From the NCBI GenBank assembly GCA_013002505.1, contig JABDJL010000036.1:1-38361 (forward strand): a stretch of DNA of 38,361 bases, given 5' to 3'. Both the position numbers and the translations under genes were made by a program. Below are positions 1-11,169 of the stretch, one piece after another. The notes beneath the pieces were generated by a model. The model searched no databases, had not been told where the DNA came from, and worked only from the letters and a program-made list of their open reading frames with translations. The stretch is from Lysobacterales bacterium. GTDB lineage: Bacteria > Pseudomonadota > Gammaproteobacteria > Xanthomonadales > SZUA-36. Position 1 is the first letter of the stretch; each line of letters opens with the position of its first letter.

Positions 1-968
1 GTCTTGCCCTTGACCTTGCCCTCGGTGAATTTCTCGACGTAGTCCACGTTGACCCGCGCGGCGCGTTCCAGCAGGCGTGAGTGCAGGTAGAACACGTCAC
101 CCGGGTAGGCTTCACGGCCCGGCGGACGACGCAACAGCAGGGATACCTGGCGATAGGCCCAGGCCTGCTTGGTCAAATCGTCGTAAATGATCAGTGCGTC
201 TTCACCACGGTCACGGAAATACTCACCCATGGTGCAACCAGAATAGGGTGCGATGTACTGCATCGCGGCCGACTCCGAAGCAGAAGCATTGACGACGATG
301 GTGTGTTCCATGGCGCCGTGTTCTTCGAGCTTGGCAACCACGTTGGCCACCGTTGACTGCTTCTGGCCGATGGCAACGTAAATACACTTAATGCCCGACT
401 TGGCCTGGTTAATGATGGTGTCGATCGCGATCGCCGACTTACCGATCTGGCGGTCACCGATGATCAGTTCGCGCTGGCCCCGGCCGATTGGCACCATCGC
501 GTCAATGGACTTGAGTCCGGTCTGCACGGGCTGGTCAACCGATTTACGCCAGATGACGCCCGGCGCGACCTTTTCGATCGGCGCAAAACCGTCGTTTTCG
601 ATCTCGCCCTGGCCATCGATGGGATTACCGAGCGCGTCCACCACGCGGCCCAGCAAGCCCGGCCCATGTGGAACTTCGAGAATACGCCCGGTGCATTTGA
701 CCGTGTCGCCCTCGGTGATGTGCTCGTAATCGCCCAGGATTACCGTTCCGACCGAGTCGCGCTCGAGGTTGAGGGCCAGCCCGAAGGTGTTGCCCGGAAA
801 CTCGATCATCTCGCCCTGCATGGCGTCTTCAAGACCATGCAGTCGGGCAATGCCGTCGGATACGCTGACAACGGTGCCTTCGTTGCGCGTTTCCGAAGCG
901 ATGTTCAGTTCTTCGACGCGCTTCTTGATCAGCTCGCTGATTTCAGATGGATTCAATGTCGCTTGCAT
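1..968 (-). CDS. atpA: ATP synthase F1 subunit alpha (partial, C-terminus off window)
   Basis: This is the non-catalytic nucleotide-binding alpha subunit of the F1 head, which alternates with beta in the cytoplasmic hexamer. The first 322 residues are visible, starting at an ATG (966-968) that encodes [20 protein letters not shown]; the rest lies beyond the left edge. The Walker A loop is GDRQIGKS at about residues 171-178. The commoner bacterial form is GDRQTGKT, and the changed residues still fit GxxxxGK[S/T]. Further conserved stretches follow, including [10 protein letters not shown] and [20 protein letters not shown]. It is the last visible gene of atpI-B-E-F-H-A and begins 70 bases after atpH. 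atpG, atpD and atpC would be expected further left. Identity is not in doubt. Confidence 0.97.
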   Translation of the reverse strand, partial: MQATLNPSEISELIKKRVEELNIASETRNEGTVVSVSDGIARLHGLEDAMQGEMIEFPGNTFGLALNLERDSVGTVILGDYEHITEGDTVKCTGRILEVPHGPGLLGRVVDALGNPIDGQGEIENDGFAPIEKVAPGVIWRKSVDQPVQTGLKSIDAMVPIGRGQRELIIGDRQIGKSAIAIDTIINQAKSGIKCIYVAIGQKQSTVANVVAKLEEHGAMEHTIVVNASASESAAMQYIAPYSGCTMGEYFRDRGEDALIIYDDLTKQAWAYRQVSLLLRRPPGREAYPGDVFYLHSRLLERAARVNVDYVEKFTEGKVKGK

Positions 969-1038
969 CTTTTTTTCCCAGTCCGGCCGTCAATCGGTGC
1001 CGGAATTAAATGTTTCTATGAATGTTTCGCCAATCACC

Positions 1039-1572
1039 TCAGGCCAATCCGGCCTGCAATTTTTCGAGGCGGCCAAGTAGTGAACCGTCAATCACCTGGT
1101 CGCCGGCATAAACGATGGCGCCTCCGAGCACCGAGGCATCGATGATGTTTTCCATCTCGATTTCCCGGTCGAACCGCCTGGCCAGCGCTTGTTCAAGCTG
1201 TTGTGCCTGGCGTGGCTCCAACTCGATGGCCGAAACCACCCTCACACGCAGGCGTTTTTCCGCCTCCTGCCTCAACTCTGAAAACAGGGATGAAATCTCC
1301 GGCAGCAAGGACAAACGCTTGTTTTCGCCGAGCACGGAGAGAAACCCGGTGAATGATTTGTCGGCGCCTTCTCCCAGCGCGTCGGTAATGATTGCCAGGC
1401 ACTGCTCACGGCTGACCTCGGGATTCCGCAGCAGGTCTGCCACGGTTTCATCCGAGACGATGGCGCCCACCGTGCTCAACAAGCGATCCCAACCGGCGAG
1501 GTCGGACTGCTCGTTGGCCAGTGAGAACGCAGCCTTGGCGTAAGGCCTCGCGAGTGTCGTCAGGTTGCTCAT
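1039..1572 (-). CDS. atpH: ATP synthase F1 subunit delta
   Basis: The 177-residue delta subunit links the F1 head to the peripheral stalk at the membrane and is part of the stator. The N-terminus [19 protein letters not shown] is the usual helical-bundle start, and the C-terminal part carries the family's typical [11 protein letters not shown] and [28 protein letters not shown]. Length and order match other gammaproteobacteria. Its ATG overlaps the atpF stop in an ATGA arrangement (1569-1572), so translation is probably coupled to subunit b. Confidence 0.96.
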   Translation of the reverse strand: MSNLTTLARPYAKAAFSLANEQSDLAGWDRLLSTVGAIVSDETVADLLRNPEVSREQCLAIITDALGEGADKSFTGFLSVLGENKRLSLLPEISSLFSELRQEAEKRLRVRVVSAIELEPRQAQQLEQALARRFDREIEMENIIDASVLGGAIVYAGDQVIDGSLLGRLEKLQAGLA

Positions 1573-2039
1573 ATTTCCTTGATCAGCTTGTCAAGCAACT
1601 CGCGGTGTGCCTCGGCGTCAATTTCTTTTTCAAGAATCCTGGACGCGCCCAGCACGGCAAGGCTCGCAACCGAGGTACGCAGTTCTTCGCGTGCCTGGTT
1701 TGCAGCCAACCCGATCTCGGATTCGGCCGCGGCAACCTGCCGTTTTTTCTCGCTGACGGCATCGTCCTTGGCCTGCTCCAGTATCTGGCTGTGCCGCTGG
1801 TTGGCCTGGTCGACGATCTCGCCTGCCTTGTCCCGGGCCTGGCGAATTTCTTCGTCTGCCTTGACCTTGGCGGCTGCAAGCTCTTTCTCGGCCCGGTCTG
1901 ATGCAGCCAGTCCATCGGCAATCTTTTCACGTCGCTCGTCCATGGCCTTCAGCAAAGGCGGCCAGATAAACTTCATACAAAACCATACGAAGATCATCAT
2001 TGCGATCGATTGCAGTATCAGGGTGGCATTGATATTCAT
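1569..2039 (-). CDS. atpF: ATP synthase F0 subunit b
   Basis: Subunit b (156 residues) forms the peripheral stalk. A single N-terminal membrane helix (about residues 5-25, [20 protein letters not shown]) is followed by [20 protein letters not shown], a family hallmark, and then a long charged, alanine-rich helix that forms the stalk dimer. It begins MNINATLI. It overlaps atpH by four bases and follows atpE by 37 bases. The single copy implies a b2 homodimer rather than the b/b' heterodimer of phototrophs and alphaproteobacteria. Confidence 0.96.
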   Translation of the reverse strand: MNINATLILQSIAMMIFVWFCMKFIWPPLLKAMDERREKIADGLAASDRAEKELAAAKVKADEEIRQARDKAGEIVDQANQRHSQILEQAKDDAVSEKKRQVAAAESEIGLAANQAREELRTSVASLAVLGASRILEKEIDAEAHRELLDKLIKEI

Positions 2040-2076
2040 GCCTGCTCCTCTTCTAAAGCGTTAAAGCGCGGCAAAC

Positions 2077-2349
<273 letters not shown>

Positions 2350-2398
2350 TTACTCTCCGTAGAGTCTTTTACTCACAAAAAAACCAGTAGATGCCGAC

Positions 2399-3472
<1,074 letters not shown>

Positions 3473-3543
3473 TCATGCCGCAAAACCCCGTGCTTTGCCG
3501 CGTTTTAACTCCCACTTGGGAAGTTGGTCTTATTGACTGAAAA

Positions 3544-3960
3544 TCAACCCCCAAAAAGCGGGCGCAGAAAGCCAATGAAAATGACCAGGATCATGCCTGC
3601 GAAAAACCAGCCGTAAGCCAGGGGTTCGACCAGCATGAAAACCGCCATGCAGATCAAGGCCGTGGTCAGCAATTTTGCCGCCTCGCCCAAGACCGCTGCG
3701 CGTAAAAAAGCGGCGCTGTCTCCCCCGACATTGCGCAGCACTATCAGTGCAAACAGCAAGGACGGGACATACGCCGCCAGGCTTCCAAACAGGGAGGAGT
3801 AAGCAGCAACCGGGCCGACCAGTAATAATGCACCAGCCAGTGCCAGACCTGTCAGTGACTGCGCCCGCAGGCACCGCCTTGTAACCAGGTGAATATCGGT
3901 TGAACTGCCTTGGCCGCCCGCCGGATTCATTTCAGGGAAATTTTTGTCTGCCCCTTCCAT
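3544..3960 (-). CDS. atpI: ATP synthase-associated protein I
   Basis: A small, very hydrophobic protein with about four membrane helices (for example SLTGLALAGALLLVGPVAAY and LLTTALICMAVFMLVEPLAY) sits directly before atpB, the usual place and topology of AtpI, which helps c-ring assembly and is poorly conserved. The frame is open back to an ATG at 4089, but the best promoter (4047-4076) would start the message near 4040. The real start is therefore downstream, at 3960 (138 residues, MEGADKNFPEMNP) or 3930 (128 residues). Neither has a good Shine-Dalgarno. Assignment rests on position and hydrophobicity rather than strong motifs. Confidence 0.8.
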   Translation of the reverse strand: MEGADKNFPEMNPAGGQGSSTDIHLVTRRCLRAQSLTGLALAGALLLVGPVAAYSSLFGSLAAYVPSLLFALIVLRNVGGDSAAFLRAAVLGEAAKLLTTALICMAVFMLVEPLAYGWFFAGMILVIFIGFLRPLFGG

Positions 3961-4046
3961 GCCCGGGAGCCTGCTCCGCCTTGTTCTGTCGCGTTTTTTT
4001 CGCGTCGTTTTCTGCGTGAGAAGTAAATCCCCGCAAAAGACCGCCC

Positions 4047-4076
4047 ATTTTAGCATCGGGCTTTGAGCGCGGGCAA
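4047..4076 (-). promoter_or_regulatory. Probable sigma70 promoter of the atp operon
   Basis: Read on the minus strand there is a -35 of TTGCCC (4071-4076), an 18-base spacer, and a -10 of TAAAAT (4047-4052) preceded by TGC, an extended -10. Transcription should begin near 4040, about 80 bases before the atpI start chosen here. No other comparably good site was seen upstream of atpI. Confidence 0.6.
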
Positions 4077-4192
4077 CGGTTGTGGGCATTTTCGGGATAA
4101 AAACAGGCGATTCACGAACGCTTTAAGCTGATTTTGGTCAATATGTCGGCGCCGGGGCTCAGTATTATCATGCTCCCAAAGGAGTCTGTCGC

Positions 4193-4645
4193 ATGAAAGA
4201 GTTTCCCCACAAGTACAAGGCCAGCGCACACTGCAACCCGAACGACCCGGTCGAGCTCACCAGTCCCGGCCTTGATCCGATATCCAGCACGGCGCCACCC
4301 GAATTCGGCGGGCCGGAAGGTTACTGGTCGCCTGAGACCCTATTGGTCGCTTCGGTGGTCGATTGCTTCAACCTGACCTTCAAGGCCATAGCACGCGCTT
4401 CGAAACTGGAATGGCTGGAGCTGAATTGCGCGGCCGAGGGTGTGCTGGACAAGCAAGACCGAATCACCCGGTTTACGGGCTTTGATCTGATCGCGAGCCT
4501 GAAAATCCCGGCGGGGACTGATTCCGCCAAAGCTAAGCGACTGCTTGAAATGGCCGAGAAAAACTGCCTGATCACCAACTCCATGTCCGCAGGCATTGAA
4601 CTGGACATCAGCGTGGAAGTGGCGCCCGCCCCGGCTGCAGGCTGA
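4193..4645 (+). CDS. OsmC family peroxiredoxin-like protein
   Basis: This 150-residue protein has the OsmC/Ohr fold signature. The first reactive cysteine is Cys58 in LVASVVDCFNLTFKAIA, and the second is Cys125 in EKNCLITNSM. The glycine-rich GGPEGYWSPETLLVAS segment precedes the first helix. Family members reduce organic hydroperoxides in the cytoplasm with thiol or lipoyl reductants. This one looks more like the generic OsmC/YhfA-type branch than Ohr, so the substrate is uncertain. The start is supported by AAGGAG at 4179-4184. It is transcribed away from atpI and towards the ATP-grasp gene, from which it is separated by 23 bases. Confidence 0.88.
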   Translation: MKEFPHKYKASAHCNPNDPVELTSPGLDPISSTAPPEFGGPEGYWSPETLLVASVVDCFNLTFKAIARASKLEWLELNCAAEGVLDKQDRITRFTGFDLIASLKIPAGTDSAKAKRLLEMAEKNCLITNSMSAGIELDISVEVAPAPAAG

Positions 4646-4668
4646 GTCAGTTCATACCGCCATTTTCA

Positions 4669-5604
4669 TCAGGCCGCCGCCTTCAGCTGGGCAAGTTCGC
4701 GGGCACACAGGTCGGCCACGGCACCCATGCCGTTCAAACCGTGTTCCGCTTCCAGGTCGCTGTTGAAATTCGTGGTGCCGTTGATGTCATAAACGAACCG
4801 CTCTCCGTCCGCGTCTTCAACCCACTCGATACCGGCGATATCAAGTTCATGCAGACAGGTGAACTCGATTAACTTGCGAACCAGCGGGTCTGAAGACCTA
4901 ATATCCTTACGAAGCGAGAACACCCCGGAATCGCCGACCGGGCAAAAATCTTCGCCCACCTCGCAGGGATCTGCCGGGCACAACTCGAACCCCTGGCTGG
5001 TATTGGCGGCAATCGCATACAGGAATGCGCCGTCTACGATCTCGACGCGTGTGATGAATTCGCCGCGCGGCTGGATGTATTGCTGAATAAGCGTAATTCC
5101 ATCGGGTGAGTCTTCAAAGTCCGGGCTGTCCACGTACTCGTCGAAAGCGTCATAGTCGTTGAATAACCTGACGCCCAGCCCTTTACCGCCCTGGTTGTGC
5201 TTGGTGATGAACGGAAATGCCATTTCACGGGCCGCATCCTTGAGTCCGGTTTTGCCCATCAGGCCGATTGTCTTCGGTGTCCTGATGCCGAAAGCCTCGA
5301 GTGCAGCATGCTGGCGCAACTTGCTCACTTCCATGGCGGCCGGTCCACTGCCGTTGATCACGCGGCTTCCACATTGCTCGAGCTGGTAAATGAGTTCGCG
5401 GGAAAAGACCAGGCCACCCTGGTGGCCACGAGTGTGAGATGAAGGTGACATGCGATTGAGGTAGACACCGGGCCCGGGGCTACAGCCGATATTGATCCGG
5501 TTGTCGACCATGTAGTGCTCGGCCGTTTCAATTCCACGGTCGGCCAGCGCCTTGCGCAATGGCGGCATCCATTCTTCATTTTCAAACAATATGTGCAGCT
5601 TCAT
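4669..5604 (-). CDS. RimK-like ATP-grasp ligase
   Basis: A 311-residue ATP-grasp enzyme of the RimK/glutathione-synthase type. Such enzymes activate a carboxylate with ATP and join it to an amine. The nucleotide-binding part shows Lys135 followed by the glycine-rich loop QGGKGLG (138-144), and the Mg-binding end is DINGTTNFNSD (273-283). The N-terminal part carries LNRMSPSSHTRGHQGG (49-64), typical of proteins annotated as RimK-family alpha-L-glutamate ligases. A cysteine cluster Cys209-x4-Cys214-x6-Cys221 sits between the ATP-binding halves. No signal peptide is seen. The substrate is unknown, and it is not a close match to GshB. It stands alone between the atp and par regions. Confidence 0.8.
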   Translation of the reverse strand: MKLHILFENEEWMPPLRKALADRGIETAEHYMVDNRINIGCSPGPGVYLNRMSPSSHTRGHQGGLVFSRELIYQLEQCGSRVINGSGPAAMEVSKLRQHAALEAFGIRTPKTIGLMGKTGLKDAAREMAFPFITKHNQGGKGLGVRLFNDYDAFDEYVDSPDFEDSPDGITLIQQYIQPRGEFITRVEIVDGAFLYAIAANTSQGFELCPADPCEVGEDFCPVGDSGVFSLRKDIRSSDPLVRKLIEFTCLHELDIAGIEWVEDADGERFVYDINGTTNFNSDLEAEHGLNGMGAVADLCARELAQLKAAA

Positions 5605-5890
5605 CAGAGCGTTCCAGTGGGCTTACTTGCTTTGACCCCTATTCTCGTTCGCCGTCTCAACGGCTTACATGCACAGAGATGCAGCTTTGCAGCCACAACA
5701 GTTGAGTCGTAGTTCAGTGGAAAGGGATTAGTGTGGAGTGCTTTCAGGATTGGTTTTGCGCGCAGCAGCGGGCGAAACCCAAAAAGTTACGGCAGGTAGA
5801 AGAAAGTTCTAATCCCTCCAAACCCCCTTGAGTCATAAAGAGAGGCTTAGAGTTTGGCGGCGCAGGTGAAAATACGATGCCGAGCGGGGC
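5605..5890. other. Intergenic spacer between parB and the ATP-grasp gene
   Basis: These 286 bases hold no credible coding sequence, tRNA or strong hairpin. The spacer should carry the end of the opp-rsmG-par transcript and the promoter of the ATP-grasp gene. I found no convincing -35/-10 pair and no U-tract terminator on the minus strand. Confidence 0.5.
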
Positions 5891-6763
5891 CTAGTCGCCT
5901 TTCAGGTGGCCGATGATGCCTTCGAGCTCATCCGATGAGTTGTATTCGATGACCAATTTACCCTTGCCCTTATTGCCGTGCTGAATGCGTACCTTGGCGC
6001 ACAGCGCCTCGGCAAGGTCGTCCTGCAGGCGCAGGATATCGGGATCGACAGATTTTGACTTCGGCCGGGGCGGATTCTGCAAACGGCGCACCAGCGCTTC
6101 GGTTTCCCGCACCGACAGTTTCTTGCGGGTCACCTCGCGCGCTGCGCGTACCTGGAGGCCCTCGGGCAGTGCCAGCAGTGCCCGCGCATGGCCCATTTCC
6201 AGGTGCCGGGCATCAATCATGTCGCGAACTTCACGCGTTAATTCCAGCAATCGCAACAAGTTGGAAACCATCGAGCGCGATCGCCCGACGGCCCCGGCTG
6301 CCTCGCCGTGCGTGAGCTGAAAATCATCGACCAGGCGTTTCAGGGCGGCGGCTTCTTCGAGCGGATTCAGATCCTCCCGCTGAATGTTTTCAATCAGCGC
6401 GAGCGCCATGGCGGCTTCGTCGGGAATGTCGCGGATGATGACTGGAATAAGCTCCAGCCCGGCCTGTTGCGCAGCGCGCCAGCGCCGCTCACCGGCAAGA
6501 ATTTCATACTGGTCACCCACCTGGCGCACCACGATCGGCTGGATCACGCCCTGGGCCTTGATGGATTCTGCCAGCTCCGCCAGTTTTTCCGGCTCAAACA
6601 CGGAACGCGGCTGAAACGGGCCCGGCCTGATCAGGTCCACGGCCAGTTCACCGGCGGCGCCTCCGCTGCCCTTGTTACCGGAATCAACAGCCTTGTCCAG
6701 CGTGCTCTGGCTGAGCATCGAGCTGAGGTTTCTGCCAAGTACCGGCTTTTTCCTGGAAGTCAT
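5891..6763 (-). CDS. parB: Chromosome-partitioning protein ParB (Spo0J)
   Basis: ParB loads on parS sites near the origin as a CTP-dependent clamp and works with ParA in segregation. I start it at the ATG at 6761-6763 (MTSRKKPVLGRNLSSMLSQ), giving 290 residues. The frame is open upstream, but that part overlaps parA and looks non-coding. The N-terminal CTPase domain shows IRPGPFQPR, QPIVVRQVGDQYEILAGERRWRAA, and ENIQREDLNPLEEA. The helix-turn-helix follows (LTHGEAAGAVGRSRSMVSNLLRLL), and the C-terminal dimerisation segment ends KGKLVIEYNSSDELEGIIGHL. It lies 16 bases after parA and is the last gene of the run. Confidence 0.96.
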   Translation of the reverse strand: MTSRKKPVLGRNLSSMLSQSTLDKAVDSGNKGSGGAAGELAVDLIRPGPFQPRSVFEPEKLAELAESIKAQGVIQPIVVRQVGDQYEILAGERRWRAAQQAGLELIPVIIRDIPDEAAMALALIENIQREDLNPLEEAAALKRLVDDFQLTHGEAAGAVGRSRSMVSNLLRLLELTREVRDMIDARHLEMGHARALLALPEGLQVRAAREVTRKKLSVRETEALVRRLQNPPRPKSKSVDPDILRLQDDLAEALCAKVRIQHGNKGKGKLVIEYNSSDELEGIIGHLKGD

Positions 6764-6779
6764 TTGTGCCTGTTTCTCA

Positions 6780-7559
6780 CTATCCGGCCTCGCGTTTTCG
6801 CCTTCTGCGTAGTATCTCACCGGCCAGCCCGATATAGGCCAGTGCGCCACGTGAGCCGGGATCATAGCGCAACACCGGCACGCCGTGGCTGGGTGCTTCG
6901 GCGACACGCACGTTTCGCGGTACCATGGTCCGATAAACCTGCTCGCCGAAATGCTCTTCGAGCTGGTCCGAGACAGCGCTGGAAAGGTTGTTACGCACGT
7001 CAAACATGGTTCTCAGCAGCCCTTCGATCTCCAGGCCAGGATTCACGCTGGCCCGGACCTGCTCAATGGTTTCGAGCAGCGATGCAAGGCCTTCAAGCGC
7101 ATAATACTCACATTGGATCGGTATCAACACGCTGTTGGCAGCCGTCAGCGCATTAAGCGTCAGCATGTTCAAAGAGGGCGGACAGTCAATGACGATCCAG
7201 CCATACTGCGGTGCAACTTCATCCAGCGCCTGCTGCAGCCGGTACTCGCGCTGCTCCTGCTGCATCATTTCGACTTCGGCGGCAGTCAGGTCACTGTTTG
7301 AAGGCAGCAGGTCGAAACCCAGCTCGGGCAGCTTGATAATGGCCTCGGACACACTGGCCTGGCCGGTCATCACGTCGTAAGCGGAACGTTCCAGGCTGCG
7401 CGGGTTCACGCCACAGCCGACCGTGGCATTGCCCTGTGAATCGAAATCCACCAGCAAGGTCCGGTAGTGCATGTCCGCCAGGGCCGCCACCAGGTTGACG
7501 CAGGTCGTGGTCTTGCCCACCCCGCCTTTCTGGTTCGCGACCGCTATGATTCTTGCCAT
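6780..7559 (-). CDS. parA: Chromosome-partitioning ATPase ParA (Soj)
   Basis: This 259-residue deviant Walker A ATPase forms the nucleoid-bound gradient that moves ParB-parS complexes. The deviant P-loop KGGVGKTTT (residues 11-19) carries the signature lysine, Walker A' is LLVDFDSQGNAT, and Walker B is WIVIDCPPSLNML. There is no N-terminal helix-turn-helix extension, so it is the short chromosomal Soj type rather than a plasmid ParA. It begins 50 bases after rsmG in the same orientation. The rsmG-parA-parB order is the classic origin-proximal arrangement. Confidence 0.97.
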   Translation of the reverse strand: MARIIAVANQKGGVGKTTTCVNLVAALADMHYRTLLVDFDSQGNATVGCGVNPRSLERSAYDVMTGQASVSEAIIKLPELGFDLLPSNSDLTAAEVEMMQQEQREYRLQQALDEVAPQYGWIVIDCPPSLNMLTLNALTAANSVLIPIQCEYYALEGLASLLETIEQVRASVNPGLEIEGLLRTMFDVRNNLSSAVSDQLEEHFGEQVYRTMVPRNVRVAEAPSHGVPVLRYDPGSRGALAYIGLAGEILRRRRKREAG

Positions 7560-7609
7560 GGGTTCTCAATCAATGTTGATGCCTGTTTTTCACCGGGCAA
7601 TTCCGAAGA

Positions 7610-8239
7610 TCAGCCCACCGAACCTGCCATGATGACCAGATGACGCTCAGCCTGCAATTGCGGCACGTCAATTTTCTTTACCTCGAGTACCTTTAGCCAT
7701 TCGGGTAGTGCGGTAATTTCCGCCTCCGGGTAACGGCCCTTCATGGCCAACAGCCGCGTTTCAGGCGCCACAAGATGACGCACGGCGGTTCCGAAATCAA
7801 GCAGGCTCTTGAATGCCCGGCTGATAATCGTATCCGGTGGCGGCTCGGGCGCCCATTGTTCAAGCCTGTGATGCACCGGGGTGACATTATCCAGGCCAAG
7901 CGTGCGCTGCACGTGACGCAGAAACCTGACTTTCTTGCCGACGCTGTCGAGCAAGGTGCAACGCAATTCCGGGTGGAGTATTGCAAGGGGCACGCCGGGT
8001 AAACCGGCGCCGCTGCCGGCGTCGAGTAGCGTGCCCCCGGGCACGAACGGCGCGACGGCCGCGCAGTCGAGCAGGTGCCGCGGAATGAACTGTTCGAGGT
8101 CGCCGGGCGAGACCAGGTTATAAGCCCTGCCCCAGCGCCTGACGAGTTCAAGGTATGCGAGGAGCTCTTCAAGCGCCCGCTCACCAGGCTCGATGTCCAG
8201 GTCGCACAATCCGGCCCGTAAGGCACCGGCATCACTCAT
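7610..8239 (-). CDS. rsmG: 16S rRNA (guanine527-N7)-methyltransferase RsmG
   Basis: RsmG (formerly GidB) methylates G527 of 16S rRNA in the cytoplasm. The 209 residues include the SAM-binding motif LLDAGSGAGLPGVPLAI, the upstream YNLVSPGDLEQFIPRHLLDC, and ISRAFKSLLDF with a conserved arginine. The ATG (8237-8239) lies inside the 3' end of the oppF-like gene, giving an 8-base overlap, so translation is likely coupled to the peptide transporter. mnmG, the usual upstream partner of rsmG, is not here; its place is taken by the transporter genes. Confidence 0.96.
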   Translation of the reverse strand: MSDAGALRAGLCDLDIEPGERALEELLAYLELVRRWGRAYNLVSPGDLEQFIPRHLLDCAAVAPFVPGGTLLDAGSGAGLPGVPLAILHPELRCTLLDSVGKKVRFLRHVQRTLGLDNVTPVHHRLEQWAPEPPPDTIISRAFKSLLDFGTAVRHLVAPETRLLAMKGRYPEAEITALPEWLKVLEVKKIDVPQLQAERHLVIMAGSVG

Positions 8240-9277
8240 CCTGGTTTCGCTTGCGCACGGCGACCCGGCGAATGGTCAGGTCCAGCTCCTCGGCACAATG
8301 GCAGGCCACCCAGTCATCATTTTCCATTCTGCGCAGAGGCGGCACCTCGACCTTGCAACGCTTGACGACGAAAGGGCAGCGGGTGTGAAACACGCAGCCC
8401 TGCGGTGGCTCGAATGGCGACGGCATATCGCCGGTCAGGCCGGTGTCCGGCTGTTGCCGCGCAATTTCCGGGTCAGGGACCGGAACAGCCTTGACCAGCG
8501 CGCTGGTGTAAGGGTGAAGGGGTTTGCGGTAGAGCGCCCCCTGGCGCGCGATTTCCATCGCCTTGCCCAGGTACATGACCATCACCCGGTCACTGATGTG
8601 TTTGACCACCGACAGGTCGTGGGCGATAAAAATCAATGACAGTCTGAGCTTCTTCTGAAGATCCTTCAGCAGGTTCACGATCTGGGCCTGGATGGAAACA
8701 TCCAGGGCGCTGACCGGCTCGTCGCATATGATCAGCCGCGGGTTCAGCACCAGCGCGCGTGCAATCCCGATTCTCTGGCACTGCCCGCCGGAGAACTCGT
8801 GTGGGTAGCGATTGATCTGGTTGGGCAACAGTCCAACCATTTTCATCATCCCGCGTACGCGCTCCTCTACCTGGACTTTTGCGAACTTTGGATAAAACGT
8901 TTTCAGGGGCTCGGCGATGATATCGCCGACCGTCATCCTGGGGTTCAACGATGCCAGTGGATCCTGGAACACGATCTGCAGTTCCTTGCGCTTTTTTCTC
9001 AAGGCTTCGTCATCAAGCCCGGTCAGGTTTTCCCCCAGCCACAGGACCCGCCCGCGCTGGGGCCGGATCAATCCAAGAATGGCCCTCGCCAGCGTCGACT
9101 TACCACAGCCGGACTCGCCTACCACGCCAAGTGTTTCCCCCGCCGCAAGATCAAAGCTGATGCCGTCCACGGCCTTCAGTACGCTTATCTTGTTCGACAT
9201 CAGGCCACCCTTGTGGACCTGGAAATGCACGGCCAGGTCCTGCACGCGCAGTACCGCCTCGGTGCCGGTTGCCGATT

Positions 9278-9281
<4 letters not shown>
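8232..9281 (-). CDS. oppF: Peptide ABC transporter ATP-binding protein, OppF-like
   Basis: This is the second ATPase subunit of an oligopeptide/dipeptide importer (349 residues). Walker A is GESGCGKST (about 55-63), the signature is LSGGQ-like (FSGGQCQRIGIARAL), Walker B is LIICDEPVSALD, and the switch histidine is in IAHDLSVV. The C-terminal oligopeptide-transporter extension carries CVFHTRCPFVVKRC plus a later Cys; similar four-Cys tails in Dpp-type ATPases are reported to bind an iron-sulfur cluster. Its start overlaps the oppD stop by four bases, and its end overlaps rsmG. Substrate class is inferred from the whole cluster. Confidence 0.93.
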
Positions 9282-10239
<958 letters not shown>

Positions 10240-10240
<1 letters not shown>

Positions 10241-11169
10241 CAGCGGTCCTTGGGGTCAAGTGCGTCGCGCAGACCGTCGCCGATGTAATTGAAGCAATAC
10301 AGCGTCACGGTCAGGAAAACGGCCGGAAAAATCAGCGTCCACGGCGCAGACTCCATGTCCTGGGCGCCGTCATTGACCAGCGCACCCCAGGAACTCATCG
10401 GCTCCTGCACCCCGAGGCCCAGAAAGCTCAGGAATGATTCGACCAGGATGACCTGCGGAATGGTCAGGGTCACGTATACCATCACCACGCCCAACAGGTT
10501 GGGAACAATGTGGCGGCGAATGATATCCAGCCGCCCCACCCCGCACGCCTGGGCCGCCTCGACAAACTCGGTATTCTTGAGGCTCAGGGTCTGGCCGCGC
10601 ACAATACGCGCCATGTCCAGCCAGTTCACGGCACCAATGGCGACGAAGATCAGTATGATGTTGCGCCCGAATACGACCATCAACAGGATGACGAAAAACA
10701 TGAACGGCAAGGCATAAATGATGTCCACGATGCGCATCATGACGCGATCGGTAATGCCGCCATAAAACCCGGCAATCGACCCGTAGGTCACCCCGATGAC
10801 CAGGCTGACCAGGGTTGCGACAAAGCCGACCAACAGCGAAATGCGGCCGCCCTCCAGCGTGCGGACCAGGATGTCACGGCCCACGGCGTCAGTGCCAAAC
10901 CAGTGACCGGTCGAAAGACTTGGCCCCGTGGACGTGTTGTCCCAGTCGGTGAAGTCAGCTTCCCAGCTAATCAGCCAGGGCCCGATGATTACCACCAGGA
11001 TCATGGCCGCCATGATGAATGCGCTGAACACGGCGGCGCGGTTCTTCAACAGCCGGTGCCAGGCGTCCTCCCACGGTGAACGACCGCGAATATCGCCCAG
11101 CTCCATCGCCGCCTCGAATGGATCGACGGGATGCTGCTCGAGAACGCCGGCTTCAGTATTCTTCGTCAT
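10240..11169 (-). CDS. oppC: Peptide ABC transporter permease, OppC-like
   Basis: Inner-membrane permease of 309 residues. A cytoplasmic N-terminus (RSPWEDAWHRLLKNRAAVF) and first helix are followed by a periplasmic stretch with GTDAVGRDILVRTLEGGRISL, the usual OppC/DppC landmark, then the five-helix core. The EAA loop that contacts the ATPases is EAAQACGVGRLDIIRRHIVPN. It begins inside the 3' end of oppB (17-base overlap). It pairs with oppB and the two ATPases to make a complete importer. Confidence 0.94.

Noticed and set aside
3961-4089. atpI starting at 4089 (181 residues)
   Set aside because: The predicted promoter lies inside this extension, so the message would start downstream of it.
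6764-7003. parB extended upstream to 7003
   Set aside because: The extra 80 codons overlap parA in another frame and lack ParB features; the ATG at 6763 gives the usual N-terminus.
6308-7156. Plus-strand open frame of 282 codons opposite parB and parA
   Set aside because: It lies wholly antisense to conserved par genes and has no ribosome site or family similarity.
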